NCBI GenBank assembly: GCA_943333275.1
Contig: CALQSQ010000065.1
Span: 1-32,410 of the forward strand
Length of the DNA stretch: 32,410 nt
Reading direction: 5' to 3'
From: Akkermansia muciniphila
GTDB lineage: Bacteria; Verrucomicrobiota; Verrucomicrobiia; Verrucomicrobiales; V1-33
A program made the translations under genes and the position numbers. Position 1 is the stretch's first letter, and every line of letters begins with the position of its first letter. Shown piece after piece: positions 24,404 to 32,410 of this stretch. The notes beneath the pieces were generated by a model, which saw only the letters and a list, made by a program, of their open reading frames with translations, searched no databases and had not been told where the DNA came from.

Positions 24404-24838
24404 TTACGGAGGATCCGATTTGCGCCGTTCGGCGAGTTTATCCTCCCTGAGTCCGCGCAGCATGAGCCCGATGCCGGCGGCGGTCATGCCGAGGATCAGG
24501 AGCAGGTGGCTCGTTTTCATGCTGAACATGAACTGGAGGCGGCTGAGGATTTCCACGACGATGACGGCCAGCCCAACCCACAACAATCCCCAGCCAATCC
24601 TGGTCTTCGCATCATAAAACAGCAGTCCCACTCCCAGCAGCAGCGGAACGAAAATGATCCCTCGGGAGGTCGATTCCCACCCACCGGAATGCCCGATCAA
24701 CCACTGGCTGATCAGACCCATTCCTCCGCTGACCACATGGACCGAATCAAAAAGCAAATACAGGCCGAGGGCTGTTAAAGTCAGCCCCAGGCCGGCAATA
24801 AATGGGGCGGTGCCACCTTCAGTTCCTCCGGGTTTCAT
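24404..24838 (-). CDS. Small four-helix membrane protein upstream of the PBP gene
   Basis: A 144-residue protein with about four membrane helices: 'FIAGLGLTLTALGLYLLFD', 'GIIFVPLLLGVGLLFYDA', 'GWGLLWVGLAVIVVEILS' and 'HLLLILGMTAAGIGLMLRG', ending in a basic tail (REDKLAERRKSDPP). No family is named with confidence. The start at 24838 (MKPGGTEGG) is chosen over upstream in-frame codons that run across the divergent promoter region of fabG. It is 10 bases before the PBP gene and is the first gene of the five-gene operon, so envelope-related work is likely. Confidence 0.7.
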   Translation of the reverse strand: MKPGGTEGGTAPFIAGLGLTLTALGLYLLFDSVHVVSGGMGLISQWLIGHSGGWESTSRGIIFVPLLLGVGLLFYDAKTRIGWGLLWVGLAVIVVEILSRLQFMFSMKTSHLLLILGMTAAGIGLMLRGLREDKLAERRKSDPP

Positions 24839-24962
24839 AATCTGGCGCAAGGTAGGAGAGGCTGGGGGTGTGGCAACGGCAAAGTTGGGTGATTCGTGGG
24901 GTGGGAGGGGTCCATGGGTGCTTTTTTGGTTGAACACGCGGCAATCCGTGGCCATGAGGGAT

Positions 24963-24987
24963 GCGCCTGCCATGCTGGCACCTGCGC
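24963..24987. repeat. Small imperfect hairpin upstream of fabG
   Basis: TGCCA (24968-24972), a 3-base loop TGC, and TGGCA (24976-24980) are perfect reverse complements, flanked by GCGC on both sides (24963-24966 and 24984-24987) with an asymmetric bulge. It is 26 bases before the fabG start, so it may lie in the fabG 5' leader. Function is unknown; this may be chance in GC-rich sequence. Confidence 0.3.
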
Positions 24988-25012
24988 CCCCTTTCACCCC
25001 TTCCCTCCATTT

Positions 25013-25759
25013 ATGTATTCCTTATCCAACAAAATCGCCGTCGTAACAGGAGCCGGACGCGGCATCGGCCAGGCCATCGCCGAACTCTTCGCCGAGGCTG
25101 GCGCAAAAGTGGCGGTGGTCAGCCGCACCGAGTCCAATTCGCAGAAAGTGGCCACTGCCATCAACGCCCGGTTTCCCGATGCCGCCCGCGCTTACGCGGT
25201 GGATATCTCAGACACCACCGCCACCGTGGCCATGGGCCAGCAGGTGCTGGCGGATTTTGGCAAGGTGGACATCCTGGTCAACAATGCCGGCGTAACCCGC
25301 GACGGACTGGCTCTGCGCATGAGCGAGGCCGACTGGGATCTGGTGCTCGATACCAATCTCAAGGGAGCCTTTAATGCGGTAAAGGCCTTTCAACGCAGCC
25401 TGCTCAAACAAAGCGGCGCCCGGATCATCAACATCAGCTCGGTGGTCGGACTGAGTGGTGCGGCCGGTCAGATCAACTATGCCGCCAGCAAGGCGGGATT
25501 GATCGGATTCACCAAAAGTCTCGCTCGGGAATTCGCCGGTCGTGGGGTGACCGCCAATGCCATTGCCCCGGGCTTCATCGATACGGACATGACCGATGTC
25601 CTCAGTGCGGATTTCAAGCAAAACGTCAAGGGCAAGATCCCGCTGGAACGCTTTGGCAGGGTGCAGGACATCGCCCATGCCAGCCTTTTCCTGGCCAGCG
25701 CCGAGGCCGGCTATATCACCGGGCAGGTGCTGACGGTGGATGGCGGTCTGGTCATGTAA
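25013..25759 (+). CDS. fabG: 3-oxoacyl-[acyl-carrier-protein] reductase (FabG-like SDR)
   Basis: A 248-residue short-chain dehydrogenase, NADPH-dependent, that reduces 3-oxoacyl-ACP in type II fatty acid synthesis. It shows the cofactor motif 'TGAGRGIG' (12-19), 'NNAG' (90-93), the catalytic set S143, Y156, K160 ('YAASKAG'), and 'APGFIDTDMTD' and 'TGQVLTVDGGLVM' at the end, close to canonical FabG. The start at 25013 gives the standard N-terminus (MYSLSNKIAVVTG); a longer frame from 24896 lacks family similarity. No acpP, fabD or fabF is adjacent, so its assignment to the main pathway rests on sequence alone. Confidence 0.9.
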   Translation: MYSLSNKIAVVTGAGRGIGQAIAELFAEAGAKVAVVSRTESNSQKVATAINARFPDAARAYAVDISDTTATVAMGQQVLADFGKVDILVNNAGVTRDGLALRMSEADWDLVLDTNLKGAFNAVKAFQRSLLKQSGARIINISSVVGLSGAAGQINYAASKAGLIGFTKSLAREFAGRGVTANAIAPGFIDTDMTDVLSADFKQNVKGKIPLERFGRVQDIAHASLFLASAEAGYITGQVLTVDGGLVM

Positions 25760-25787
25760 TGCCCGGCGACGGCGCATTAACATGCAA

Positions 25788-25817
25788 CCGGCCACAGACC
25801 CTAAGGCCTGTGACCGG
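25788..25817. terminator. Hairpin in the gap between fabG and the large secreted protein
   Basis: In the 74-base gap of two convergent genes, the strand can fold as CCGG-C-CACAG-A-CC, loop CTAA, GG-C-CTGTG-A-CCGG: eleven base pairs with two single mismatches. It is symmetric enough to work on both strands as a bidirectional terminator, though there is no T-run. Confidence 0.5.
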
Positions 25818-25833
25818 AGCGAAGGATGCAGAA

Positions 25834-28800
25834 TTACGGGACGACAATAACCTCGACGAACCCTCTCACTCCAACCGGAGCTGGAATGGGAGCGGTGGCC
25901 GTGGTGGTTCCGGAATCGCCGGGGATCACGGTCGGCGAAGTGACCATCGTTTGCCAGGGATCCTGGAGATTGGGCGAATACCGCAACTGGTAGTTTTTGC
26001 CGGGGATGCTGGTCCAGGTGACGGTCAGGTTATTCCCGGACTTTGCAAGATTGGTAATCCGCATATTTTCGGCAGGATCGGTCGGATTGAAACCGGCCAA
26101 AAATTCCGTGAAGTTGGAATTTCCGTCGCCATCCGGATCATCGCCCGCGCCCTGATCAAGGGTGCCGAAAAAGTTATTTTCCCAATCGTCCGGCAGTCCG
26201 TCATGATCGCTGTCCGACTCCGCGCTGGTATAGTTAAAGGTCATCGCTGATAGCGTGAAGTGTTCTGAAGTGGATCCCACACAACCGCCCGTGATCCGAA
26301 CCCTCACTGAGACATAGCCCGTGGTGTTGAAATTGTACCCGATCGGTATGGTAGCGGAGGCAGCCTGGCCGGAGGCTACTCCAACATCGTTGAACTCATC
26401 AAGAGTGGCCTCCGTGTTATTTCCGTTATAGGTGCCGTTGGCATTTTTATCGTAACTCAACCCATTCGTCGGCTGCACATTGGTGTTTAATTCGACAAGG
26501 TTGAGCGTGGAGACGGAGGTGTCTGCGGCCGTGAGGAGGAGTTCGATTTTGAACGTGTCGTCGGATTCAAAATTGGAACCGGTGCTGACCTCATTGGCAT
26601 AAAGAGAGGCTGCGAAGGTGGCGTCAGATCCGCTTGGTGGGAGCGCAATGGGACCCGACGTGAAGACCTGGAGAAGATTGCCATCGTGTTTCAACACAGT
26701 TGGCGAGGAATTATACCATTGGATGGCCGTGGCTCCGGCGGGCACGTGGGCGGCTATGAGTCCATTGGGAGTGCCATTTAAACTTACACTCCCCATCTTG
26801 AGGAAGAACAGGCTGAGGGTCCCGGTGCGGCTTGGCTCGGCACGATCGGCGATCGTGATGATGGCAGGGTTGGTGGTGAAGGGCACGGACACCACTTTGG
26901 GGACACCGTAGGTGCCATTGGTTCCCGGAGCGGCGGGTATGGTCCAGCCCGTGGAGCCAAATGTGGCATTGACCAGCACTTCAACATCCACCGTGTCATC
27001 CGCTGTATTGGCTGGAGTTCCGTGGGCATTGAGGACCGCTTCGCCATTGACCACGGCTGTAATGCTGGTGACGGGCGGAACGCCAAACAAGGCTGCAGCG
27101 ACAAGAGGATTCCCGGAATCCTTGATGAAGATGGTCTTGGTGCCCTCGGATACCAGGAAAGGTCCGAAGGTGACGACTGAGGACCCGTAGGTCCCGGACG
27201 TGGGGTTCGGGGCACCCACGGAGGTCGTGAACCAGGTCGTGCTGGGTTCCAACTGATCGCCGGTGATCGTGGTGGAGACGGTGAAGACGTCGTCCGCCGG
27301 ATTGTCATTGTTGAAATTCTCCCGGACCACCACCGGCGCGGTGAGCAGCACACGGGGATTGGGCAATGAGAACCGGACGTCATCCAGCAGGATATTTTCG
27401 CTGGTGCTGTCGGTCCCTCCAACCATGCGGAACCTGACCGCCTTGGCGGTGTTCGCTGTGACCGTAAGACTGTGGGTTCTCCAATCCAGATAGGGAGTAT
27501 TCAGGGCTCCAGGGCCGGTCGCATTCAGAATGGGATCCGTGCCGCCGATGTCCCCGCCTACAGTCAGCGGGAGGATGTCCATGGTTCCATCGAACGTGGT
27601 GCCATCGGAACTCGTCTCAAGAAACACCCGGATATCATCGGTATTTTCAAAGCCCGTTCCACTGGTGGTGAAGGCCCGCACTTTGCAACTGACGGAGAAT
27701 TTGCTGATGCCGTTCACATCAATGTTCTCCGTCGTGGTAAATCCCGCGGGAGATCCCGTGGTAAAACGCAGCCCGCGCGTCATCAGAAATTTATTGGTGC
27801 TTCCCGCAATCTGGAAGGCGGGGCTGTTGGCCGGGGTGGTGCTGTCCACGATGTCCGTCTCCGCGCGGACGGAACCTCGGATGGGGGCGGGGGCCACCGC
27901 ATTTTCGGCGACATCGGTCGTAATTTTCCAGTTCAATTCCTTCTGCGCGGCGCTTCTGGTGAATGTTTTGGCCCCGGCGGCAGGTTCCTGAAAGCCCGTT
28001 TCGATGCTGCCCAGATCTGCTAGCTGTGTTCCAACGCTGACCTTGGTCTCGAGCAGTTGCAGATCAAAACCTCCATCGGATCCGGTGCTGGACGCCTGAT
28101 GCAGTGAGACCGCGATGGTGTGGACTCCTGCGGCCAATGGCACCGCAAGAATACCGGTGAGATCAACATCCTTGAGCGAGGTTTCGGTTGCGGTGGAGTT
28201 TGCGGCCTGGCAGGCGGAAGTCAGGAAGGCGTCCGCATCCGGAACACTGGCGGTGGTGCGAATATTCACGGGGACACCGGGCAGGTTATCGATGTAAATA
28301 TATGCACCGTCATCCGCGAGGATTTTTGCCAGGAGACGAGAGACGGGCGCGGTGAGCGTGAATTTCCGGCGGAAATAGGCGGCATGATCGGACGCGGGCG
28401 TCGGAACGGGGGTGCCAATGCTGGTTTTTGCACCCGGGGCGAGATCGACCATCAGACCGGTGGCAGTGGACGCATAACCAAAGGGGGCGGGGGCGAGGCT
28501 GTTCCATGCCGGGGCGGTGGCGGTATTGCCCTGGATTTTCCAACTGCTAGACCAGTTGGGATCGGTGGTGGGATCCGAACCGGTCAAAGGATGCAGCCAC
28601 TCCCAGGTTTGCCCGGCTGGCAAAATGACGGATTTCGCCAGCGATTCGGTTTCAATTTTAATGGTGAAGGTCCCCTGCTGGGAAAACGCCGAGCCGTTGA
28701 GGATGATACCCGAGGTGGTCACGACACCGGAGACGGCGATGTAATAGGTGGTGCCGGCGGTCATGCTGACGGGGAAGGGACCTCCCAGCCTGTTTCCGGA

Positions 28801-29529
28801 AACGTCGTACACGCCATATTCCGGCGCGTAGGCGGCCGGGGCGGTCACGGTGATCTTGGCGATCCGGTCGGAACTTGGCGTATAACTATACCAGGCAGTG
28901 GGCTGGTGTCCGCGTTCAAAGTGCAGCAGCGGATCCGCGGCATTGGCCGAGGCTCCGACCGTGGTGCCATTATGAGTGATCACCCCGATGCCGGTGATCG
29001 GTTCGGCAGTCGCCTGTTCGTCATTGGAGGGAACTCCGCTGGCTGGCGCAATGTTCAACGTCACGAGGCCGACGGTATTGCTGACCGTGTCGATGGCAAT
29101 TTTATAGGTGGTTCCGGCGACCGCCCGAATTCGGCACGAACTCGTTTTCACAACCGTATCGACATCGTTGTTTTGGGTCACCAGCGTAGCGTAGGGAGCG
29201 GCTGAGGTCGGATAGGACGGAGCATCGACGTAAATGGCCAGCAGGGTATCCGTCACCACACTGCCAGCGGTGTCGATCTGGTAAACGCCAGTGCTGGCAG
29301 GCGTCCACGACCACCAGGCTGATTTGCCCCCGATACTCACCCCGCCATGACTGGCCTCTCCGGACTGTTTGTTGTTGCCGGTGACATCCACGGTATCGGA
29401 AAAATTATTTCCATTGAGCACTGTGGCGCTGGCGTAATTGTTGTTGGCAGAAACCGCCCAGAGGGAGGTAAAAGGGCTGAGGACAGCGAGGGCTGAACAG
29501 ACCTGTTTGAGTCGTGGAATGAGAATCAT
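25834..29529 (-). CDS. Large secreted multidomain protein with calcium-type repeats
   Basis: A protein of 1231 residues with a signal peptide (start 29529, MILIPRLKQVCSALAVLSPFTSLWA). N-terminal parts with 'GGKSAWWSWTPASTGVYQID' and 'PTAWYSYTPSSDRIAKITV' look like paired beta-sandwich domains of the pre-peptidase (PPC) type. The middle has Ig/PA14-like sandwiches ('YFRRKFTLTAPVSRLLAKIL', 'DDGAYIYID') and repeated Thr/Gly-rich strands. Near the C-terminus 'DSDHDGLPDDWENNFFG' and 'DPDGDGNSNFTEFLAGFNP' are thrombospondin-type-3/dockerin-like calcium motifs, then 'WTSIPGKNYQLRYSPN', a tail common in verrucomicrobial secreted proteins. No enzyme motif is seen; a surface or matrix role is inferred. 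An upstream in-frame start at 29652 would add 41 residues without signal character. Confidence 0.85.
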   Translation of the reverse strand: MILIPRLKQVCSALAVLSPFTSLWAVSANNNYASATVLNGNNFSDTVDVTGNNKQSGEASHGGVSIGGKSAWWSWTPASTGVYQIDTAGSVVTDTLLAIYVDAPSYPTSAAPYATLVTQNNDVDTVVKTSSCRIRAVAGTTYKIAIDTVSNTVGLVTLNIAPASGVPSNDEQATAEPITGIGVITHNGTTVGASANAADPLLHFERGHQPTAWYSYTPSSDRIAKITVTAPAAYAPEYGVYDVSGNRLGGPFPVSMTAGTTYYIAVSGVVTTSGIILNGSAFSQQGTFTIKIETESLAKSVILPAGQTWEWLHPLTGSDPTTDPNWSSSWKIQGNTATAPAWNSLAPAPFGYASTATGLMVDLAPGAKTSIGTPVPTPASDHAAYFRRKFTLTAPVSRLLAKILADDGAYIYIDNLPGVPVNIRTTASVPDADAFLTSACQAANSTATETSLKDVDLTGILAVPLAAGVHTIAVSLHQASSTGSDGGFDLQLLETKVSVGTQLADLGSIETGFQEPAAGAKTFTRSAAQKELNWKITTDVAENAVAPAPIRGSVRAETDIVDSTTPANSPAFQIAGSTNKFLMTRGLRFTTGSPAGFTTTENIDVNGISKFSVSCKVRAFTTSGTGFENTDDIRVFLETSSDGTTFDGTMDILPLTVGGDIGGTDPILNATGPGALNTPYLDWRTHSLTVTANTAKAVRFRMVGGTDSTSENILLDDVRFSLPNPRVLLTAPVVVRENFNNDNPADDVFTVSTTITGDQLEPSTTWFTTSVGAPNPTSGTYGSSVVTFGPFLVSEGTKTIFIKDSGNPLVAAALFGVPPVTSITAVVNGEAVLNAHGTPANTADDTVDVEVLVNATFGSTGWTIPAAPGTNGTYGVPKVVSVPFTTNPAIITIADRAEPSRTGTLSLFFLKMGSVSLNGTPNGLIAAHVPAGATAIQWYNSSPTVLKHDGNLLQVFTSGPIALPPSGSDATFAASLYANEVSTGSNFESDDTFKIELLLTAADTSVSTLNLVELNTNVQPTNGLSYDKNANGTYNGNNTEATLDEFNDVGVASGQAASATIPIGYNFNTTGYVSVRVRITGGCVGSTSEHFTLSAMTFNYTSAESDSDHDGLPDDWENNFFGTLDQGAGDDPDGDGNSNFTEFLAGFNPTDPAENMRITNLAKSGNNLTVTWTSIPGKNYQLRYSPNLQDPWQTMVTSPTVIPGDSGTTTATAPIPAPVGVRGFVEVIVVP

Positions 29530-29707
29530 GGCGGTAGGGTGGGTTAGTTCAATGCGCGCCCTGAAACGGCCAGCGGCGGACGGACCATTTCGGGTAAGGC
29601 GGCCCTCATTACGCCAACTTCCCGACCTTTTGACAAGCACGAAATCACCCATCCCTTAAAGATTATTTCTCGCCTCTCCCAACTTCCCGTTGACCAGCCG
29701 GGCGGCA

Positions 29708-30796
29708 ATGGGCGATTTAGCCACCATGGAAACCACCGACTCCACCCCCCAGAACCCCTCCATCACCGAACTCCGCGGACTCTGCGCTTCCGGGCCCTGG
29801 AGCGGTGAAGTCCACGCCCAGGTGGAGGGTTCCCAGATCAAGCCCACGAAATCCGGCGGCTCCTTTCTGGAGATGAAATTGTCCGACGGAGGCGATCATT
29901 TGGTGCTGAGGGTCTGGGGGGATTCCCCGCATTTTGCCCTGGCCCAGTCCCTGCCAGCGCATAGTTACATTGCGGTGTCGGGTGAGTGGGCCGTGGGGGG
30001 CTTCGGATTGGAGCCCCGCAACTGGTCGCTGCGCCCGCTCAATGCGCTGGAGCAGGAAGCGCTGCTGGACGGACCATCGGATTTGCGGGAGAAACATGCC
30101 CGGGATGCCGCGGACATTCACCAACTTGTCTCGGAGGTGGCCGACCCCCGGCTGCGGGGGCTTGGGGAAATGTTTCTCCAGGAATTTGGGGATCGTTTTA
30201 AACGCACCGCCGCCGCCCGGGAATACCACCACGCGCGCCGTGGAGGACTCGTCGAACACGTCGCGCAAATGATGCGGTCCGCCGCCGCCCTCTGCACGGT
30301 CTACAGCAGCGCCAACCGCGATCTCCTGCTCATCGGCGTGCTCTTTCATGATTCCGGCAAGCTCTGGGAGAATTGTTATTCATCGGAAGGCTTCAACATG
30401 CCCTACAGCGAACATGGCGAAATGCTCGGCCACATCACGCTCGGCATTGAACTCGTGAACAAACTCTGGCGCAAACTGCTCGAATCCGAGGCGGCCGCAG
30501 ACTGGGGGACCCTCGAACCTCCCAACGAAAGCGTGCGCCTGCATCTGCTCCATCTTATTGCCTCGCACCATGGCGAATACCAATTTGGCTCGCCCATCCT
30601 CCCGAAGACCCCCGAGGCCATCCTCCTCCACCACGTGGATAACATCGACGCCAAATGGGAAATGCTGACTAAGGCCTACGCCACCTCGCCATTCCTGGGG
30701 AAAAACATCCAGGAACGTGTTCGCCCTCTGCCCACCAACGTAGTCGTGCCGCTGACGAAATTCGCACCCACCGTGGAGGAGTCGCCACCGGCATAA
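29708..30796 (+). CDS. YhaM-like 3'-5' exoribonuclease (OB plus HD domain)
   Basis: A 362-residue protein. The N-terminal part (about 30-110) is an OB-like nucleic-acid-binding region; the rest is an HD-type phosphohydrolase domain with 'RREYHHARRGGLVEHVAQM'-type start (H184 region), 'LLIGVLFHDSGKLWE' (H214, D215), 'EHGEMLGHITLG', 'ASHHGEYQFGSP' and 'HHVDNIDAKWEML' (D311). This combination matches the YhaM family of 3'-5' exonucleases, metal dependent, that act on RNA and single-stranded DNA. The start is uncertain: ATG at 29708 is used, ATG at 29726 is possible and TTG at 29690 gives six more residues. It diverges from the large secreted protein and converges on the NCS1 gene (4-base gap). 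Confidence 0.85.
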   Translation: MGDLATMETTDSTPQNPSITELRGLCASGPWSGEVHAQVEGSQIKPTKSGGSFLEMKLSDGGDHLVLRVWGDSPHFALAQSLPAHSYIAVSGEWAVGGFGLEPRNWSLRPLNALEQEALLDGPSDLREKHARDAADIHQLVSEVADPRLRGLGEMFLQEFGDRFKRTAAAREYHHARRGGLVEHVAQMMRSAAALCTVYSSANRDLLLIGVLFHDSGKLWENCYSSEGFNMPYSEHGEMLGHITLGIELVNKLWRKLLESEAAADWGTLEPPNESVRLHLLHLIASHHGEYQFGSPILPKTPEAILLHHVDNIDAKWEMLTKAYATSPFLGKNIQERVRPLPTNVVVPLTKFAPTVEESPPA

Positions 30797-30800
30797 GCGC

Positions 30801-32294
30801 TTACGCCTTGGGGGCCAGTTTCCTACCGGCAACGTAAACCACGAATGCCACCACGAACCCGATGAACCACGCGTAATGATACAGGTCATTGAGCCAAGGC
30901 GGCACGCTTTTTCCATCCAACGCCCTCACCTGCACCAGAAACCCCGGCAGACTCGGCAGCACCCCGGCCATCAGCGCCCCCATGGCCACCAGACTGATCC
31001 CTCCGGTGTAGCGATATTCCCCCTCCTCCTCATACAACGCCATGAGGTTCAATTTCGCGCGGCGGCAGACGAAATAATCCGCAATTAGAATTCCCCCGAT
31101 CGGCCCCAGCAGCGCCCCATAGGCGATCAGCCAGGTGAAAATATATCCGCTCGGATCCGCGACCAATTTCCACGGCATCATCAGCACCCCAATCGCGCCG
31201 GTGATGCAACCACCCATGCGGAAGGAAATTTTCCGTGGAGCGATGTTCGCGAAATCGTTGGCAGGACTCACGACGTTGGCGGCGATGTTCGTGGCGAGTG
31301 TGGCGATGCACAGCGAGACCAGCGCCGTGATCAGGACTCCCGGACTCTGGAATCGCGTCAGCACGTCCACCGGATTCCACAGCGTCTGCCCGAAAATGAT
31401 CGCCGTGGCCGACGTCACCGTCACCCCGATGAACGAATACAATGCCATCGTCGTCGGCAGACCCAGCGCCTGTCCGAGGACCTGGTCGCACTGGGATTTG
31501 GCATAGCGGGAGAAGTCGGGGATATTGAGCGACAGCGTGGCCCAGAAACCAATCATCCCCGTCAGTGCCGGGAAAAAGTAGCCCCAGAATTTTCCCGCCT
31601 GAGGCTGCCCGGGGTCGAACGCGGACGGCTGCGAGAGGATCGGACCGAAGCCGCCGGCCTGTTTCCACGCCCAGTAGAGCAGCAGCAGGCCCAGCGCCAC
31701 GAGCAGTGGAGCCTTGATGTTGAGGAGCACGCGGATGGTATCGATGCCCCGGTGAATCACCCACATGTTGATGCTCCAGAAAAAGAAAAAGCACAGAAAC
31801 TGCACCGCCGTAATCTCCAGCACCGGCAACGGATTCCCGCCCAGCATGGAGGGGAAGAAGACCCCGAGGATTTTGTAAATGGCATCCCCGCCAATCCACG
31901 TCTGGATCCCAAACCAACCGCAGGCCACCAGCGCTCGCAGCACCGCCGGGACATTGGCCCCCCGCGTTCCAAATGCCGCCCGGCAGTAGACGGGAAACGG
32001 AATGCCATACTTCGTGCCGGCATGGGCATTGAGAATCATGGGCACGAGCACAATGAGATTTCCCAGGAAGATCGTCAGCACCGCCTGCCACCAGTTCATG
32101 CCCCCTCCAATCAGCGAGGACGCCAGCATGTAGGTGGGGAGGCAGGCGGACATGGAAATCCACAGCGCCGCAAAACTTCCCACCCGCCATTTTCTCCCCG
32201 CCTCCGGCACGGGCGCAAGGTCCTCATTGTAAAGAGCACTGCTCCTCAGTCTCAACAACTGACTCTGGGTAAGGTCGGAATCCATGGAATGCAT
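30801..32294 (-). CDS. NCS1 family nucleobase/allantoin/hydantoin-type transporter
   Basis: A 497-residue membrane protein with about twelve helices of the LeuT fold. It shows NCS1 signatures: 'NEDLAPVPEAGRKWRVGSF' at the N-terminus, 'CGWFGIQTWIGGDAIYKIL' (as in Mhp1 and PucI-like proteins), 'GMIGFWATLSLNIPDFSRYA', and 'ANVVSPANDFANIAP'. The family carries cytosine, uracil, thiamine, allantoin or hydantoins with a cation; which one cannot be told, and no catabolic gene is beside it. The start at 32294 (MHSMDSD) is taken; MDSD three codons later is also possible. It is alone in its direction, with 116 bases to the window edge. Confidence 0.9.
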   Translation of the reverse strand: MHSMDSDLTQSQLLRLRSSALYNEDLAPVPEAGRKWRVGSFAALWISMSACLPTYMLASSLIGGGMNWWQAVLTIFLGNLIVLVPMILNAHAGTKYGIPFPVYCRAAFGTRGANVPAVLRALVACGWFGIQTWIGGDAIYKILGVFFPSMLGGNPLPVLEITAVQFLCFFFFWSINMWVIHRGIDTIRVLLNIKAPLLVALGLLLLYWAWKQAGGFGPILSQPSAFDPGQPQAGKFWGYFFPALTGMIGFWATLSLNIPDFSRYAKSQCDQVLGQALGLPTTMALYSFIGVTVTSATAIIFGQTLWNPVDVLTRFQSPGVLITALVSLCIATLATNIAANVVSPANDFANIAPRKISFRMGGCITGAIGVLMMPWKLVADPSGYIFTWLIAYGALLGPIGGILIADYFVCRRAKLNLMALYEEEGEYRYTGGISLVAMGALMAGVLPSLPGFLVQVRALDGKSVPPWLNDLYHYAWFIGFVVAFVVYVAGRKLAPKA

Positions 32295-32410
32295 TGATCG
32301 ATCCTCCGCGCTCTGCGTCAGGAGTCACCGTGCCCGACCCTATCCGCAGCCACCCGCCTTGCCAAGGTTCTTTTTGGTCGTGCGGCGGATCATGCAAAGA
32401 TTCCACCCCC
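32295..32410. other. Non-coding end of the window
   Basis: 116 bases upstream of the NCS1 gene with no credible coding frame, no clear inverted repeat and no recognisable promoter. The NCS1 promoter probably lies here. Confidence 0.4.

Noticed and set aside
28120..29205. Plus-strand open frame of about 361 codons inside the large secreted protein
   Set aside because: Low-complexity Gly/Arg-rich translation typical of a shadow of Thr/Gly-rich coding sequence.
29630..29661. TTGACA at 29630-29635 with TTAAAG at 29656-29661 as a promoter for the YhaM-like gene
   Set aside because: The -35 box is perfect but the spacer is 20 bases and the -10 is poor; not reported as a feature.
1..32410. CRISPR arrays, tRNA, rRNA, insertion sequences, prophage, toxin-antitoxin or defence genes
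   Set aside because: No regularly spaced repeats, cloverleaf-like sequence, transposase or integrase motif was found on reading through the gaps; all gaps are under 300 bases.

Overview
The window looks like chromosomal core sequence from a member of the Verrucomicrobiota. I infer this from the GC-rich coding bias, the weak or absent Shine-Dalgarno sites at most starts, the long EpsC-type serine acetyltransferase, the DUF1573 protein, and a 1.2-kDa-residue-scale (about 1231 aa) secreted protein ending in a DPDGDGxSNxxEF calcium-repeat plus a short 'YQLRYSP' tail that I associate with this phylum. No rRNA, tRNA, CRISPR array, integrase, transposase or phage gene was seen, and gene density is high with no gap above 300 bases.

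Layout. 1-2842: the end of an unknown gene, a DUF1573 exported protein coupled to a small membrane protein (+), then a minus-strand group pyrH - SRPBCC protein - DoxX-like protein. 2843-5431: an ATP synthase cluster holding only atpB-atpE-atpF-atpH (F0 plus delta), preceded by two clean inverted repeats (one a perfect CRP/FNR-type half-site pair) and interrupted by a strong hairpin after atpE. 5450-9248: an ABC-2-like permease and an AddB-like PD-(D/E)XK nuclease (-). 9356-12531: pyrR-pyrB (+) converging on a serine acetyltransferase - SprT-like protease pair (-). 12700-15321: a GT-C-like membrane glycosyltransferase (+) and an exported TPR protein resembling the eukaryotic RMDN family (-). 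15474-18638: xseB - dxs - DMT transporter (+). 18670-24838: a five-gene minus-strand operon (small membrane protein, class A PBP, unknown exported protein, BatD, BatE-like). 25013-32294: fabG (+), the large secreted protein (-), a YhaM-like HD exoribonuclease (+), and an NCS1 transporter (-).

How the genes fit together. Pyrimidine synthesis is represented by pyrR-pyrB and separately by pyrH. Isoprenoid precursor synthesis by dxs in the common xseB-dxs linkage. The most striking locus is the PBP/Bat operon: the class A PBP keeps a complete glycosyltransferase domain but its transpeptidase SxxK motif reads T-A-F-V (Thr444, Val447), while the SxN and KTG motifs are still there. It is co-transcribed with BatD and BatE-like proteins that normally travel with MoxR and VWA-domain partners, none of which are here. 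The rest of the window is mostly ordinary housekeeping sequence.
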